Shown here piece by piece: positions 7,476 through 18,446 of a stretch of DNA of 64,000 nt. The number at the start of each line of letters is the position of its first letter. Position 1 is the first letter of the stretch. Under the pieces are notes generated by a model that ran no database searches, was not told the origin of the DNA, and saw only the letters and a list, made by a program, of their open reading frames with translations. A program made the position numbers and the translations under genes. Source of the stretch: Pseudomonas monteilii NBRC 103158 = DSM 14164 (GTDB lineage: Bacteria > Pseudomonadota > Gammaproteobacteria > Pseudomonadales > Pseudomonadaceae); assembly GCF_000730605.1 (NCBI RefSeq), contig NZ_BBIS01000018.1, forward strand, positions 1 to 64,000, read 5' to 3'.

Positions 7476-7571
7476 CCGATCATAACCCCCGGTTATTTGC
7501 GCTATTTATTCGAACGATTTGGCCTAGACTGGGCTCCAACGACAAACAACTTTGTTCCGAGGAGCTCACTC

Positions 7572-8531
7572 ATGGGCCTTTTGATCGACGGCCGCTGGCA
7601 TGATCAGTGGTATGAAAACGGCAAGGACGGCACGTTCAAACGCGAAAACGCCCAACGCCGTAACCAACTGCCCGCCCCTGAGGCCGGCCGCTACCACCTG
7701 TACGTCTCGCTGGCCTGCCCATGGGCCCACCGCACCCTGATTGTCCGCGCCCTCAAAGGCCTGGAGCCCTTGATCGATGTGTCGGTAGTCAGTTGGCTGA
7801 TGCAGGATCACGGCTGGACCTTCGATGTGCAGCAAGGCTCCACGGGCGACCACCTCGACGCCTTACAGTACCTGCACCAGCGCTACACCCAGGATGACCC
7901 GCACTACACCGGCCGCGTGACTGTACCCGTGCTGTGGGACAAGAAAGAGAAGCGCATCGTCAACAATGAATCGTCGGAAATCATTCGCATCTTCAACAGC
8001 GCCTTCAACGAGCTGACCGGCAATACACTGGACCTGTACCCCGAACCGCTGCGCCCCACCATCGAAGCACTAAACGAGCGCATCTACCCGGCCGTGAACA
8101 ACGGCGTGTACCGTGCAGGCTTTGCCACCACGCAGGAGGCGTACGAAGCGGCGTTCGACGATGTGTTCAATGAGCTGGATTATCTGGAAGACGTGCTAAG
8201 CCGCAATCGCTACCTGGCAGGTGAATACCTGACCGAAGCCGATGTGCGCCTGTTTACCACGCTGGTGCGCTTCGATGCCGTGTACCACGGGCACTTCAAG
8301 TGCAACCTGCGCCGCCTGAGCGACTATCACAACCTGTCGAACTGGCTTCGCGAGCTGTATCAGTGGCCTGGGGTGGCGGGCACGGTGGATATGGAGCATA
8401 TCCAGAAGCACTATTACATGAGCCACAAGACCATCAACCCGACCGGGATCGTGCCCAAAGGGCCGTTGCAAGACTTCAACCTGGCACATGATCGGGAGCG
8501 ACTGGCAGGTAAAGGGATTTGGCAGGCTTGA
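7572..8531 (+). CDS. yqjG: Glutathionyl-hydroquinone reductase (Xi-class glutathione transferase)
   Basis: The 319-residue protein carries the Xi-class motif ACPWAHR with the catalytic Cys at residue 49. It also has a typical thioredoxin-like N-domain with VTVPVLWDK and the NNESSEIIR segment that binds glutathione, and a helical C-domain (YLAGEYLTEADVRLFTTLV). Such enzymes reduce glutathionyl-hydroquinones with glutathione. The ATG at 7572 is preceded by GAGGAG, eight bases away; an upstream ATG at 7497 has no such site. It is a single gene facing cysG. The YqjG name rests on family match only. Confidence 0.87.
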   Translation: MGLLIDGRWHDQWYENGKDGTFKRENAQRRNQLPAPEAGRYHLYVSLACPWAHRTLIVRALKGLEPLIDVSVVSWLMQDHGWTFDVQQGSTGDHLDALQYLHQRYTQDDPHYTGRVTVPVLWDKKEKRIVNNESSEIIRIFNSAFNELTGNTLDLYPEPLRPTIEALNERIYPAVNNGVYRAGFATTQEAYEAAFDDVFNELDYLEDVLSRNRYLAGEYLTEADVRLFTTLVRFDAVYHGHFKCNLRRLSDYHNLSNWLRELYQWPGVAGTVDMEHIQKHYYMSHKTINPTGIVPKGPLQDFNLAHDRERLAGKGIWQA

Positions 8532-8536
8532 GATAG

Positions 8537-8559
8537 CCGGGGCTGCTTTGCAGCCCCAA
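8537..8559. terminator. Hairpin between convergent GST and cysG genes
   Basis: GGGGCTG CTTTG CAGCCCC is a perfect 7-base stem in the 33-base gap between the two stop codons. It lacks a T run on either strand, so it may end both transcripts weakly or act as a 3' stabiliser. Confidence 0.4.
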
Positions 8560-8564
8560 CGATA

Positions 8565-9956
8565 TCAGCTGTTTTGCGCCCCTTCGAACCAGGCCAGCTT
8601 TTCACGCAGTTGCACAACTTCCCCCACAATTACCAGGGTCGGCGCATGCACTTCATGCCGCGCCACCAGCTCCGGCAAATCCGCCAGGGTACCGGTGAAC
8701 ACCCGCTGATTACGCGTAGTGCCCTGCTGAACCAACGCAGCCGGCGTACTGGCCGCCCGCCCATGACGAATCAGCTCGGCACAGATGGTCGGCAACCCCA
8801 CCAACCCCATGTAGAACACCAAGGTCTGTGCCGGCGCTACCAGATCATTCCACGGCAGGTTGCTGGTGCCATCCTTAAGGTGGCCGGTTACAAAGCGTAC
8901 CGACTGAGCGTAGTCGCGGTGAGTCAGCGGAATCCCGCCATAGGCGGAGCAGCCACTGGCCGCAGTAATGCCCGGCACCACCTGGAACGGGATGCCATGC
9001 TCGGCCAGCTCTTCGATCTCTTCGCCACCCCGGCCGAAGATAAACGGATCGCCACCTTTCAGCCGCAGCACACGCTTGCCCTGCTGAGCCAAATCGACCA
9101 GCAGACGGTTGATCTGATCCTGCGGCACGGCATGGTCGGCGCGACGCTTGCCCACGTAGATACGCTCGGCATCACGCCGGCACATCTCGATGATCGCGGG
9201 GGCCACCAGGCGGTCGTAAAGCACCACGTCAGCCTGCTGCATCAGGCGCAAGGCACGGAAGGTAAGCAAGTCCGGATCACCCGGGCCCGCACCTACCAAG
9301 TACACCTCACCCCCCTGCTGCACCGGCGCGCCGTCGACCATCGCCTGCAACAGGCGTTCGGCCTCAGCGCCCTGCCCAGCCAGCTGGCGCTCGGCAATCG
9401 GCCCCTGGAACACGGTTTCCCAGAAGCCCCGGCGCTGGTTGACGTCCGGGTACAAGGATTTCACCTTGTGCCGGAAACGCGCTGCCAGCCCGGCCAGCTC
9501 ACCATAGGCCGACGGAATCCAGGCCTCCAGCTTGGCGCGAATCAACCGCGCCAGCACCGGGGCGTCACCGCCACTGGAAACCGCAATCACCAAGGGTGAA
9601 CGGTCGACAATCGCCGGGAAGATCACCGTGCACAGGGCCGGTGCGTCCACCACATTGACTGGTAGGCTAAGGGCCTGCGCATCCGCCGACACCTGGGCGT
9701 TCAGCCCAGGATCGTCGGTCGCCGCAATCACCAACCGGCAGCCGACCAGGTCGGCGGCCTGATAGCCACGCACCAGCACCTCACCGCCACCTTCCCGGGC
9801 CAACGCGGCCAACTGGCCGTCGACATCCGGCGCCACCACGCGCAGCACGCTACCGGCATCCGCCAGCAAGCGCGCCTTGCGCAAAGCGATCTCACCGCCA
9901 CCGACGACCAGCACACGGCCGCCTTGCAGCTTGTGGAACAGCGGCAGGTAATCCAT
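8565..9956 (-). CDS. cysG: Siroheme synthase (trifunctional CysG)
   Basis: CysG turns uroporphyrinogen III into siroheme, the cofactor of sulfite and nitrite reductase. The 463-residue protein has both halves. Residues 1-205 form the NAD-dependent precorrin-2 dehydrogenase/ferrochelatase, with [17 protein letters not shown]. Residues 215-460 form the SAM-dependent methyltransferase, with [18 protein letters not shown] and [15 protein letters not shown]. The length matches the family. Its ATG follows the serS stop without a gap, so it is the last gene of the ftsK-lolA-rarA-crcB-serS-cysG run. Confidence 0.97.
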   Translation of the reverse strand: MDYLPLFHKLQGGRVLVVGGGEIALRKARLLADAGSVLRVVAPDVDGQLAALAREGGGEVLVRGYQAADLVGCRLVIAATDDPGLNAQVSADAQALSLPVNVVDAPALCTVIFPAIVDRSPLVIAVSSGGDAPVLARLIRAKLEAWIPSAYGELAGLAARFRHKVKSLYPDVNQRRGFWETVFQGPIAERQLAGQGAEAERLLQAMVDGAPVQQGGEVYLVGAGPGDPDLLTFRALRLMQQADVVLYDRLVAPAIIEMCRRDAERIYVGKRRADHAVPQDQINRLLVDLAQQGKRVLRLKGGDPFIFGRGGEEIEELAEHGIPFQVVPGITAASGCSAYGGIPLTHRDYAQSVRFVTGHLKDGTSNLPWNDLVAPAQTLVFYMGLVGLPTICAELIRHGRAASTPAALVQQGTTRNQRVFTGTLADLPELVARHEVHAPTLVIVGEVVQLREKLAWFEGAQNS

Positions 9957-11249
<1,293 letters not shown>

Positions 11250-11267
11250 TTATAAGTAGGTGTTGGT

Positions 11268-11642
11268 TCAGAATCGGGTCAGGGACAGGCCGGCCCAGGT
11301 CGCGAGCAGCCCGCCCACCACGCTGATACTGGTATAGCCCAAGGCAAGGGGCACCTGCCCGCTTTCCATCAGGCGCACGGTATCGAGCGAGAAGGAGGAA
11401 AAGGTTGTCAGGCCGCCGAGGAAGCCGACAATCAGGCCGGCGCGCAGCTCGACCGGCGCCAGCGGCTTGTGCAGGAACAGGCCGTAGAGCAGGCCGATCA
11501 GCAGGCAGCCAACCAGGTTGACCGCCAGCGTACCGGCATAGAAGTGCCGTGGCCAGTGGGCCGCTACCCAGTTGGCGGTAGCAAAGCGCAACAAGGTACC
11601 GGCGATACCGCCCGCGCTGACCGCAGCGATGAGTGCAATCAC
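11268..11642 (-). CDS. crcB: Fluoride ion exporter CrcB/Fluc
   Basis: This 124-residue protein has four membrane segments and the Fluc signature [13 protein letters not shown] (the T-F-S-x-F-S track lining the pore). It also has a conserved Asn in [13 protein letters not shown]. Fluc channels work as dual-topology dimers that let fluoride leave the cell. Its ATG overlaps the rarA stop by four bases (ATGA), so it is made with the rarA transcript. I found no fluoride riboswitch before it, as expected for a gene inside an operon. Confidence 0.95.
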   Translation of the reverse strand: MIALIAAVSAGGIAGTLLRFATANWVAAHWPRHFYAGTLAVNLVGCLLIGLLYGLFLHKPLAPVELRAGLIVGFLGGLTTFSSFSLDTVRLMESGQVPLALGYTSISVVGGLLATWAGLSLTRF

Positions 11643-12964
11643 GGTTTTCTCCGTTGACGGGGGCTGTTGCGGTCGAGCTCGGCCAGGTGGCGTAGCTTCT
11701 CGCCAATCTTCAGTTCCAGGCCACGGGGCACTGGCTGGTAGTACTGACGCGGCTCCAGTTCATCAGGGAAGTAATCTTCACCGGCGGCATAAGCGTCGGG
11801 TTCATCATGGGCGTAGCGGTACTCGTCACCATAGCCCAGCTGTTTCATCAGCTTGGTCGGGGCGTTGCGCAAGTGCAGTGGCACCTCCAGCGAGCCATGT
11901 TCGGCCGCTTCACGCAGGGCGGTCTTGAAGCCCATGTACACCGCGTTGCTCTTCGGCGCACAGGCCAGGTAGGTGATGGCCTGGGCCACGGCCAGCTCGC
12001 CTTCGGGGCTGCCCAGGCGTTCCTGCACGTCCCACGCCGCCAGGCACAGGCTGAGCGCTCGCGGGTCGGCGTTACCGATATCCTCGCTGGCCATGCGCAC
12101 CACGCGGCGGGCGATGTACAGCGGGTCGCAACCGCCGTCGAGCATGCGCGCAAACCAGTACAGGGCGCCATCGGGGTTGGAACCGCGCACCGACTTGTGC
12201 AGCGCGGAGATCTGGTCGTAGAACGCCTCACCCCCCTTGTCGAAACGACGGCGGCTATCGCCGAGCAGGCTTTGCAGCATCTCGACGTCAATCTCGCTGC
12301 CGTCTTCGGCCAGGTCCGAGGCGTTCTCAAGGAAGTTGAGCATGCGCCGCCCATCGCCATCGGCGGCAGCCATCAGCATCTTGAAGGCGTCGTCGCCCAC
12401 CCGCAGGTTGCGCTTGCCCAGCCCGCGCTCCTCGGTCAGCGCACGGTTCACCAGCTTGCGCAATGCCGCCTCGTCCAGACTTTTGAGCACGTACACCCGC
12501 GCCCGCGACAGCAACGCGTTGTTCAGCTCGAAGGAGGGGTTTTCAGTGGTGGCACCGATGAACAGCAGCGTGCCGTCTTCCACGTAGGGCAAAAAGGCAT
12601 CCTGCTGCGACTTGTTGAAGCGGTGTACTTCGTCGACGAACAGGATGGTGCGGCGGCCATACTGGCCGGCCTGCTGCTTGGCCACTTCAACGGCCTGGCG
12701 GATTTCTTTCACCCCGGCCAGTACCGCCGACACGGTTTCGAAATGCGCGTCACAAAACTGCGCCAGCAGCCGCGCAAGGGTGGTCTTGCCCACCCCCGGC
12801 GGCCCCCAGAAGATCATCGAGTGCAGCGCACCCTGCTCCAGCGCCTCGCGCAACGGCTTACCGCGCGCCAGCAGGTGCTCCTGGCCCACGTACTCGTCCA
12901 GGTTGGACGGGCGCAGGCGAGCGGCCAGGGGCTGGGCGACGGGTTCGCTTCGAAACAGGTCCAT
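11639..12964 (-). CDS. rarA: Replication-associated recombination protein A (MgsA/RarA AAA+ ATPase)
   Basis: RarA acts at stalled replication forks with SSB and is related to clamp-loader ATPases. The 441-residue protein has Walker [13 protein letters not shown] near residue 55, Walker [20 protein letters not shown], the sensor 1 segment [11 protein letters not shown], and the C-terminal MgsA tetramerisation domain ([19 protein letters not shown]). It begins 12 bases after lolA and overlaps crcB. The lolA-rarA-serS order is conserved in many gammaproteobacteria. Confidence 0.96.
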   Translation of the reverse strand: MDLFRSEPVAQPLAARLRPSNLDEYVGQEHLLARGKPLREALEQGALHSMIFWGPPGVGKTTLARLLAQFCDAHFETVSAVLAGVKEIRQAVEVAKQQAGQYGRRTILFVDEVHRFNKSQQDAFLPYVEDGTLLFIGATTENPSFELNNALLSRARVYVLKSLDEAALRKLVNRALTEERGLGKRNLRVGDDAFKMLMAAADGDGRRMLNFLENASDLAEDGSEIDVEMLQSLLGDSRRRFDKGGEAFYDQISALHKSVRGSNPDGALYWFARMLDGGCDPLYIARRVVRMASEDIGNADPRALSLCLAAWDVQERLGSPEGELAVAQAITYLACAPKSNAVYMGFKTALREAAEHGSLEVPLHLRNAPTKLMKQLGYGDEYRYAHDEPDAYAAGEDYFPDELEPRQYYQPVPRGLELKIGEKLRHLAELDRNSPRQRRKP

Positions 12965-12976
12965 GACGGGCTCTGG

Positions 12977-13600
12977 TTACTCCTTGATCACGTCCGCGCC
13001 TTTGGGGATGTCGAACTTGAACTGGCTGTCCGGCACCGCCTGGTTGGCCTTGACGCCATTGAACAGGATGTTGGTGCGCTGGCCGACACTGTCGATCAGC
13101 TGCATGTCATTGATCAGGCCTTTGCGGAACGACACGCGCAGCGAGTCGAACAGGGTGTCCTTGGTCTTCGGCTTGAGGGTGAAGTCCATCACCTCGCCCT
13201 GCTCCTTGGAAGCAATGTCGAAACTCTGGCTGATCTTCGACACATCACCGGACAGCAGCAGCGCAGGGGTCTGGTTCAGTCGCACATCGAGCTTCTTGAT
13301 GGTGGCCTGTTCCAGGTCCGGGTCCCACAGGGTGACGTTCTTTCCGTCCGAAACCACCACCTGCTCCTGCGGCGCATCAGTGTGCCAGTAGAACAGGCCC
13401 GGGCGCTTGACCGCCATCTTGCCCGAGGTTTCCTGCAGGCTGGTGCCATCGGCGCCGAGGGTCAGCTGGGAGAAGTTGGCCTCGATGGTCTGCGACTTTT
13501 CCAGCAGCTGGGTCAGGCGTTGTACGTCTTGCTCACCGGCATAAGCAGTAACCGAGCCCAGGGTCAGGGCAGAAACCAACAGCATGCGAATCGCGCGCAT
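12977..13600 (-). CDS. lolA: Outer-membrane lipoprotein carrier protein LolA
   Basis: LolA shuttles lipoproteins across the periplasm from LolCDE to LolB. The product of 207 residues begins with a Sec signal peptide ([21 protein letters not shown]), predicted cut after residue 21, and continues with the LolA beta-barrel pattern, including [13 protein letters not shown] and [17 protein letters not shown]. The start at 13600 is favoured because AGGA lies seven bases before it; in-frame ATGs further up at 13612 and 13654 have poorer sites. It lies 62 bases after ftsK in the same direction. Confidence 0.95.
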   Translation of the reverse strand: MRAIRMLLVSALTLGSVTAYAGEQDVQRLTQLLEKSQTIEANFSQLTLGADGTSLQETSGKMAVKRPGLFYWHTDAPQEQVVVSDGKNVTLWDPDLEQATIKKLDVRLNQTPALLLSGDVSKISQSFDIASKEQGEVMDFTLKPKTKDTLFDSLRVSFRKGLINDMQLIDSVGQRTNILFNGVKANQAVPDSQFKFDIPKGADVIKE

Positions 13601-13662
13601 GGGAATCCTCATTGAGCATTGAAAAGGCCGGGCGCCACCGTTGGCGCCCGGCAAGGTGTTCT

Positions 13663-16167
13663 TCAGTCGCGCGGGCCGCCCGGGGCAATCACTTCCCGCG
13701 AGCCGTTGCTGTTCATGGGGGTGACCACACCGGCCATTTCCATGGCTTCGATCATGCGGGCGGCGCGGTTGTAACCAATTTTCAGCTTGCGCTGCACTGC
13801 CGAGATGGACGCGCGGCGGCTTTCCAGCACGAATTGCACGGCCTCATCATACAGGGCGTCGCTCTCCGAATCTTCACCATCACCGCCACCACCGCCGCCG
13901 CCATCGAAGCCACTGCCGGCTTCTTCCACACCGTTGAGGATGTCGTCGTTGTAATCCGGCGCGCCACGCAGCTTCCAGGCCTCGACCGTACGGTGCACTT
14001 CGTCGTCGGAAACGAACGCACCGTGGACGCGGATTGGCAGGCTGGTGCCCGGTGGCATGTACAGCATGTCACCATGACCCAACAGCTGCTCGGCACCACC
14101 CTGGTCGATGATGGTGCGTGAGTCGATCTTGCTCGACACCTGGAACGCCATGCGGGTCGGGATGTTGGCCTTGATCAGGCCGGTAATGACATCCACCGAC
14201 GGGCGCTGGGTGGCGAGAATCAGGTGGATACCGGCTGCCCGCGCCTTCTGGGCGATACGGGCGATCAGCTCTTCGACCTTCTTGCCGACGATCATCATCA
14301 TGTCGGCGAACTCGTCCACCACCACCACGATGGTCGGCAAGGTTTTCAGCGCTGGCGGCTCGTCGTCCATGCTCTCACGGCGGTACAGCGGGTCGTGGAT
14401 GATTTCGCCGGCTTCCTGGGCGTCCTTGATCTTGCGGTTGAAGCCGGCCAGGTTACGCACGCCCATGGCCGCCATCAGCTTGTAGCGCCGCTCCATCTCG
14501 GCCACGCTCCAGCGCAGGGCGTTGGCGGCGTCCTTCATGTCGGTGACCACCGGGCACAGCAGGTGCGGGATGCCTTCGTAGATCGACAGTTCAAGCATTT
14601 TCGGGTCGATCATGATCAGCCGCGCATCTTCCGGGCTGGACTTGAACAGAATCGACAGAATCATCGCGTTCACACCTACCGACTTACCGGAGCCGGTAGT
14701 ACCGGCCACCAGCAGGTGGGGCATCTTGGCCAGGTCGGTAATCACCGGCTTGCCGCCGATGTCGTGGCCCAGGGCCAGCGTGACCGGGGACTTCTGCTCG
14801 TCGTACTGCGGGGTGGCCAGCACCTCGGAGAAGCGCACCATCTGCCGGTTTTCGTTGGGGATCTCGATACCCACGGTGGTCTTGCCGGGGATCACCTCGA
14901 CCACGCGCACGCTGGTCACGGCCAGCGAGCGCGCCAGGTCCTTGGCCAGGTTGGCGATGCGGCTGACCTTCACGCCAGCGGCCGGCTGGATTTCGTAACG
15001 GGTAATCACCGGGCCGGGGTGGATTGAGTCCACCGCCACTTCTACACCGAATTCCTTGAGTTTGATTTCCAGCAGTTGGCCGACACCGGCCAGGGACTCT
15101 GGCGAATACTCGATCTTCTTCTGCTCGGCAGGGTCGAGGATGGAAATCGACGGCAAGGTGCCTTCTACCGCGCTGTCGATGAACAGCGGTGTCTGCTTCT
15201 CCTTCATCACCCGCTTGCTCGGCTCCGGGGCCTTGGCGGCGGCGGGTGGCACGATGGTCGGGGCGGCGTGCTGCTCGCGCGGGACCACGGTTTCACGGGG
15301 CACTACGGGCTCACGGGCGGCCTCACGTGGTGGCACAACAGGCTCACGGCCAAGCGTCGGCTCACGGGGCTCAACGACTGGGGCCGGCGCTTCTTCACGT
15401 TTGAAAATGCGCTCACGCAACGCCGGCTTGGTCGGCTCACGCTTCTCGGCAGCCATCGGCGCGGGCTTGATCACCGGCTCATCCTCGCGCAGTTGCGCCT
15501 CCAGGCGTTTGCGCTCGTTGCGGGCTTCCCACCAACGGTTAGCGGCGCCCTGCACCAGCTCGAACAGGTCGAGGGTGATCTTGCCGGTCAGGTCCATCAC
15601 CTTGAACCACGACAAGTCGGTGAACACCGTCAGGCCGAACAGGAACAGGGCAATGAACATCAGCGTGCTGCCCTGCACGTTCAGCAGGTTGCGCGCCAGG
15701 TCACCGAGGCTTTCGCCCAATGCGCCACCTGCAGAGAACGGCAAGCTCGCCGGCGGGTGGAAGTGGATATGCGCCAGCGCCGCCCCGGACAACACCAGAA
15801 ACACCAGGCCGATCAACCGCCAGGAGAACAGCCAGCCACTCCAGTCCCACGGCTGGTGGCGTTCGCGGAAGATCTGCCAGGTCTTCACCGCCAGCAGCAG
15901 CGGGAAGATATAGGCGAAGTAACCCAGCACCATGAACAGGATATCGGCGAAGTAGGCGCCGGCACGCCCGGCGGCGTTCTGCACCTGGTCGACGGTGGCG
16001 GTGTGGCTGAAGCCCGGGTCCGAAGTGTCGTAGGTCAGCAGGGCCATCCACAGGTACAGGCACAGAGCGCCGACAGCGATCAACGCACCTTCCTTGAGGC
16101 GATAATGCAGCTGCTGCCGCCACAGGGGCACGGGCAAAGGAGCTGGGGTTGCGGTGGATTTCTTCAA
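13663..16167 (-). CDS. ftsK: DNA translocase FtsK
   Basis: FtsK pumps chromosomal DNA at the septum and activates XerCD at dif. The protein has about four N-terminal membrane segments (residues 20-190) and a proline/charge-rich linker (about 230-345) with repeated E-P-V-V-P-R-E units. The RecA-like motor follows, with Walker [15 protein letters not shown] and Walker [12 protein letters not shown], then a run of seven glycines and a C-terminal gamma winged helix ([20 protein letters not shown]) that reads KOPS. I chose the TTG at 16167 (834 aa), with AGGA 11 bases upstream. An ATG at 16275 would add 36 residues with no family character. First gene of the minus-strand run that ends with cysG. 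Confidence 0.95.
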   Translation of the reverse strand: MKKSTATPAPLPVPLWRQQLHYRLKEGALIAVGALCLYLWMALLTYDTSDPGFSHTATVDQVQNAAGRAGAYFADILFMVLGYFAYIFPLLLAVKTWQIFRERHQPWDWSGWLFSWRLIGLVFLVLSGAALAHIHFHPPASLPFSAGGALGESLGDLARNLLNVQGSTLMFIALFLFGLTVFTDLSWFKVMDLTGKITLDLFELVQGAANRWWEARNERKRLEAQLREDEPVIKPAPMAAEKREPTKPALRERIFKREEAPAPVVEPREPTLGREPVVPPREAAREPVVPRETVVPREQHAAPTIVPPAAAKAPEPSKRVMKEKQTPLFIDSAVEGTLPSISILDPAEQKKIEYSPESLAGVGQLLEIKLKEFGVEVAVDSIHPGPVITRYEIQPAAGVKVSRIANLAKDLARSLAVTSVRVVEVIPGKTTVGIEIPNENRQMVRFSEVLATPQYDEQKSPVTLALGHDIGGKPVITDLAKMPHLLVAGTTGSGKSVGVNAMILSILFKSSPEDARLIMIDPKMLELSIYEGIPHLLCPVVTDMKDAANALRWSVAEMERRYKLMAAMGVRNLAGFNRKIKDAQEAGEIIHDPLYRRESMDDEPPALKTLPTIVVVVDEFADMMMIVGKKVEELIARIAQKARAAGIHLILATQRPSVDVITGLIKANIPTRMAFQVSSKIDSRTIIDQGGAEQLLGHGDMLYMPPGTSLPIRVHGAFVSDDEVHRTVEAWKLRGAPDYNDDILNGVEEAGSGFDGGGGGGGDGEDSESDALYDEAVQFVLESRRASISAVQRKLKIGYNRAARMIEAMEMAGVVTPMNSNGSREVIAPGGPRD

Positions 16168-16524
16168 AACGCGTCTATTCCTGCGCGTGCTGCGCGTCCA
16201 ATAGTGATCGGCCGGCGGTGCGGCCAATGAACCACTACTTTTAACATTACTGCCCGACAGCCGCCATGGCGGCACGCCGTATGGGGGTTTGGCCGGGGGC
16301 GACTTTCATATACCTGCAATTTGAGCACGCATTTTCTTTTGTGACAAAGGCTTATGCTGTGTTTTTGCACAGGTGTGACAGCAAATGTAGCGGATGGTGC
16401 CTGCGGTTTCATGAATGTGTAGGAAATTGCCTGAATTCACCCCCCGCAAAGAAGCCACAACCATTGACCCTGCCATGCGCGCAGGCCATGCTGCCCTCTC
16501 CCCTCCCCCACCGCACGATAGACC
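16168..16524. promoter_or_regulatory. Divergent intergenic region ftsK / aat with candidate aat promoter
   Basis: This 357-base stretch separates the divergent ftsK and aat starts and carries no gene I can support. A candidate sigma-70 promoter for aat is TTGACC at 16465 with CATGCT 17 bases later. The ftsK side is AT-richer around 16300-16420, where its promoter should lie, but I see no convincing consensus. I looked for a LexA box (CTG-N10-CAG) near ftsK and did not find a good one. Confidence 0.35.
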
Positions 16525-17205
16525 ATGCTCACCTGGCTGACCCGCGACTCGCTGACCTTCCCGCCCTTGGAAAAGGCCCTGCACGACCCCAACGGCCTGC
16601 TGGCCGCCGGCGGCGACCTTACCCCCGAGCGCCTGGTCCAGGCCTATCGTCACGGTTGCTTCCCGTGGTATCAGGATGGCCAGCCGATCCTGTGGTGGTC
16701 ACCCGACCCGCGCACGGTGCTGTTGCCCGACCAACTGCACGTATCACGCTCACTGGCCAAGCTGATGCGCCAGGGCCGCTACCAGGTCAGCTTCGACACC
16801 GACTTCCCCGCCGTGATCGCCGCCTGCGCCGCGCCACGCGACTACGCCGACGGCACCTGGATCACCGACACCATGCGCAACGCCTACTGCGAACTGCACC
16901 GACGCGGCATTGCCCACTCGGTGGAAGTGCGCCAGGACGGCGAACTGGTCGGCGGCCTGTACGGCCTGGCCATGGGCCAGCTGTTCTTCGGTGAATCGAT
17001 GTTCAGCCGCGCCGACAACGCCTCCAAGGTCGGCTTCGTGACCTTGGTCAACCACCTGCGCCAGGCCGGGTTCGTGCTGATCGACTGCCAGATGCCCACC
17101 AACCACCTGCACAGCCTGGGCGCCCACGCCATCAGCCGCGCCGAATTCGCCGGCTACCTGGCACGCCACCTCGACCAGCCCAACAGCGCCACGTGGGTTG
17201 CCTAG
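16525..17205 (+). CDS. aat: Leucyl/phenylalanyl-tRNA--protein transferase
   Basis: Aat attaches Leu or Phe from charged tRNA to proteins with N-terminal Arg or Lys, making N-degrons for ClpS-ClpAP. The 226-residue protein has the family opening ([20 protein letters not shown]), the [19 protein letters not shown] block and the GNAT-like core ending in [16 protein letters not shown]. It is 56 bases ahead of ate; clpA and clpS lie 1-4 kb downstream. Confidence 0.97.
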   Translation: MLTWLTRDSLTFPPLEKALHDPNGLLAAGGDLTPERLVQAYRHGCFPWYQDGQPILWWSPDPRTVLLPDQLHVSRSLAKLMRQGRYQVSFDTDFPAVIAACAAPRDYADGTWITDTMRNAYCELHRRGIAHSVEVRQDGELVGGLYGLAMGQLFFGESMFSRADNASKVGFVTLVNHLRQAGFVLIDCQMPTNHLHSLGAHAISRAEFAGYLARHLDQPNSATWVA

Positions 17206-17261
17206 GCGAGTTCCCGTAGCTGGCTTACACTTAAAACAAAGTCTCACCGAGGGGGTTGATC

Positions 17262-17969
17262 ATGACAGAGTTGGCGCGGTTGAAGTTTTATGCCACTCAG
17301 CCCCACTCCTGCAGCTACCTGCCCGAGGAGCAGGCCACCACGCTGTTCCTCGACCCCAGCCAGCCGATGGACGTGAACGTGTACGCCGACCTGTCGGAAA
17401 TGGGCTTCCGCCGCAGTGGTGACCATCTGTACCGCCCGCACTGCCAGAACTGCAACGCCTGCGTGCCGGCACGCATCCCGGCGGCGCGCTTTATCCCCAA
17501 CCGCCAGCAACGGCGCATCCTCAAGCGCAATGCCGACCTGACCGTGACGGCGGCGCGCCCAACGTTCAAGGAAGAGTACTTCGAGCTGTACCGGCGCTAT
17601 ATCGAAACACGCCACGCCGACGGTGACATGTACCCGCCCAGCCGCGACCAGTTTTCCACCTTTCTGGTGCGCGACCTGCCGTTCTGCTGGTTCTACGAGT
17701 TCCGCCTGGAAGGCCGCTTGATGGCAGTGGCCGTATGCGACCTGCTGCCCAACGGCCTGTCGGCGGTGTACACCTTCTACGAACCGGACGAAGAGCGACG
17801 CAGCCTGGGGCGCTTTGCCATCCTGTGGCAAATCACCGAAGCCCTGCGCCAGGACCTAGAGGCGGTATACCTGGGTTACTGGATCAAGAACTGCAAGAAA
17901 ATGAACTACAAGACGCAGTATCGGCCCATCGAATTGCTGATAAACCAGCGCTGGGTCACCCTCAACTGA
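17262..17969 (+). CDS. ate: Aspartate/glutamate leucyltransferase (bacterial protein transferase Ate/Bpt)
   Basis: The 235-residue Bpt enzyme transfers Leu to N-terminal Asp or Glu, widening the N-degron pathway. The N-terminal Cys-rich block is complete ([15 protein letters not shown], then [18 protein letters not shown]), and the C-terminal GNAT-like domain has [18 protein letters not shown] and [13 protein letters not shown]. The ATG at 17262 follows GAGGGGG; a TTG two codons upstream is less likely. The pairing aat-ate upstream of infA is standard in Pseudomonas. Confidence 0.95.
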   Translation: MTELARLKFYATQPHSCSYLPEEQATTLFLDPSQPMDVNVYADLSEMGFRRSGDHLYRPHCQNCNACVPARIPAARFIPNRQQRRILKRNADLTVTAARPTFKEEYFELYRRYIETRHADGDMYPPSRDQFSTFLVRDLPFCWFYEFRLEGRLMAVAVCDLLPNGLSAVYTFYEPDEERRSLGRFAILWQITEALRQDLEAVYLGYWIKNCKKMNYKTQYRPIELLINQRWVTLN

Positions 17970-17974
17970 AAGCA

Positions 17975-18004
17975 TTGGCTTGACACGCAGTTTTCGGGCA
18001 TAAT
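17975..18004 (+). promoter_or_regulatory. Candidate sigma-70 promoter of infA
   Basis: TTGGCT and CATAAT lie 18 bases apart, 67 bases before infA. A perfect TTGACA overlaps the -35 but would leave only 13 bases to the same -10. A short leader follows before the infA start. Confidence 0.5.
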
Positions 18005-18070
18005 CCACGCCACTTTTTTGCCCGATGCGGATATGCGTCGGGCCAACACTGGATCCGAGGGCTCTACTGC

Positions 18071-18289
18071 ATGTCGAAAGAAGACAGCTTCGAAATGGAA
18101 GGTACTGTCGTCGACACCCTGCCCAACACCATGTTCCGCGTGGAGTTGGAAAACGGGCACGTCGTAACCGCGCACATCTCCGGAAAGATGCGCAAGAACT
18201 ACATCCGTATTCTCACTGGCGACAAGGTCCGCGTCGAACTGACCCCATACGACCTGAGCAAGGGCCGCATCACTTACCGTGCGCGCTAA
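18071..18289 (+). CDS. infA: Translation initiation factor IF-1
   Basis: IF-1 binds the ribosomal A site during initiation. The 72-residue sequence is a single S1/OB fold with the family core [21 protein letters not shown] split by [23 protein letters not shown]. Length and sequence are essentially invariant in gammaproteobacteria. It follows ate by about 100 bases with its own promoter and ends at a strong terminator, so it is probably transcribed alone. Confidence 0.98.
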
Positions 18290-18301
18290 GCTCAAGCCAT
18301 G

Positions 18302-18332
18302 AAAAAGCCCGGCCATGTGCCGGGCTTTTTTG
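18302..18332 (+). terminator. Rho-independent terminator after infA
   Basis: GCCCGGC and GCCGGGC pair around CATGT, flanked by AAAAA and TTTTTT, 17 bases after the infA stop. Confidence 0.92.
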
Positions 18333-18342
18333 TCCCTGTCAG

Positions 18343-18446
18343 AACCGCGTCGCGGCCATCGCGAGCTGCGCTCGCTCCTACATGGGGTCGCGATACCCCC
18401 GTAGGAGCGAGCATAGCTCGCGATAGGCCGCAAAGCGGCCCCTGTA
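18343..18446. repeat. REP-type palindromic repeats between infA and clpA
   Basis: Two inverted units (CGCGAGCTGCGCTCGCTCCTAC and GTAGGAGCGAGCATAGCTCG) face each other around a short spacer, and GGCCGCAAAGCGGCC forms a further hairpin. This is the usual build of Pseudomonas REP doublets in gaps between convergent genes. It may also end clpA transcription. Confidence 0.7.

Noticed and set aside
8574-9599. 341-codon open frame on the plus strand opposite cysG
   Set aside because: It is the antisense shadow of a well-identified gene; high GC content leaves long open frames, and the translation (His/Gln/Arg-rich, no motif) is not protein-like.
11643-11700. Fluoride riboswitch before crcB
   Set aside because: crcB starts inside the end of rarA, leaving no room for an aptamer, and the sequence lacks the expected pattern.
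11807-13615. 602-codon plus-strand frame opposite rarA and lolA
   Set aside because: Antisense shadow across two recognised genes with Val/Gln/His-rich low-quality sequence and no ribosome site.
16168-16524. LexA box for SOS control of ftsK
   Set aside because: I looked for CTG-N10-CAG with AT-rich centre and found no convincing match; GTGACAGCAAATG only superficially resembles one.
17980-18004. TTGACA at 17980 as the -35 of infA
   Set aside because: It is only 13 bases from CATAAT, too close for sigma-70; the overlapping TTGGCT with 18 bases is preferred.
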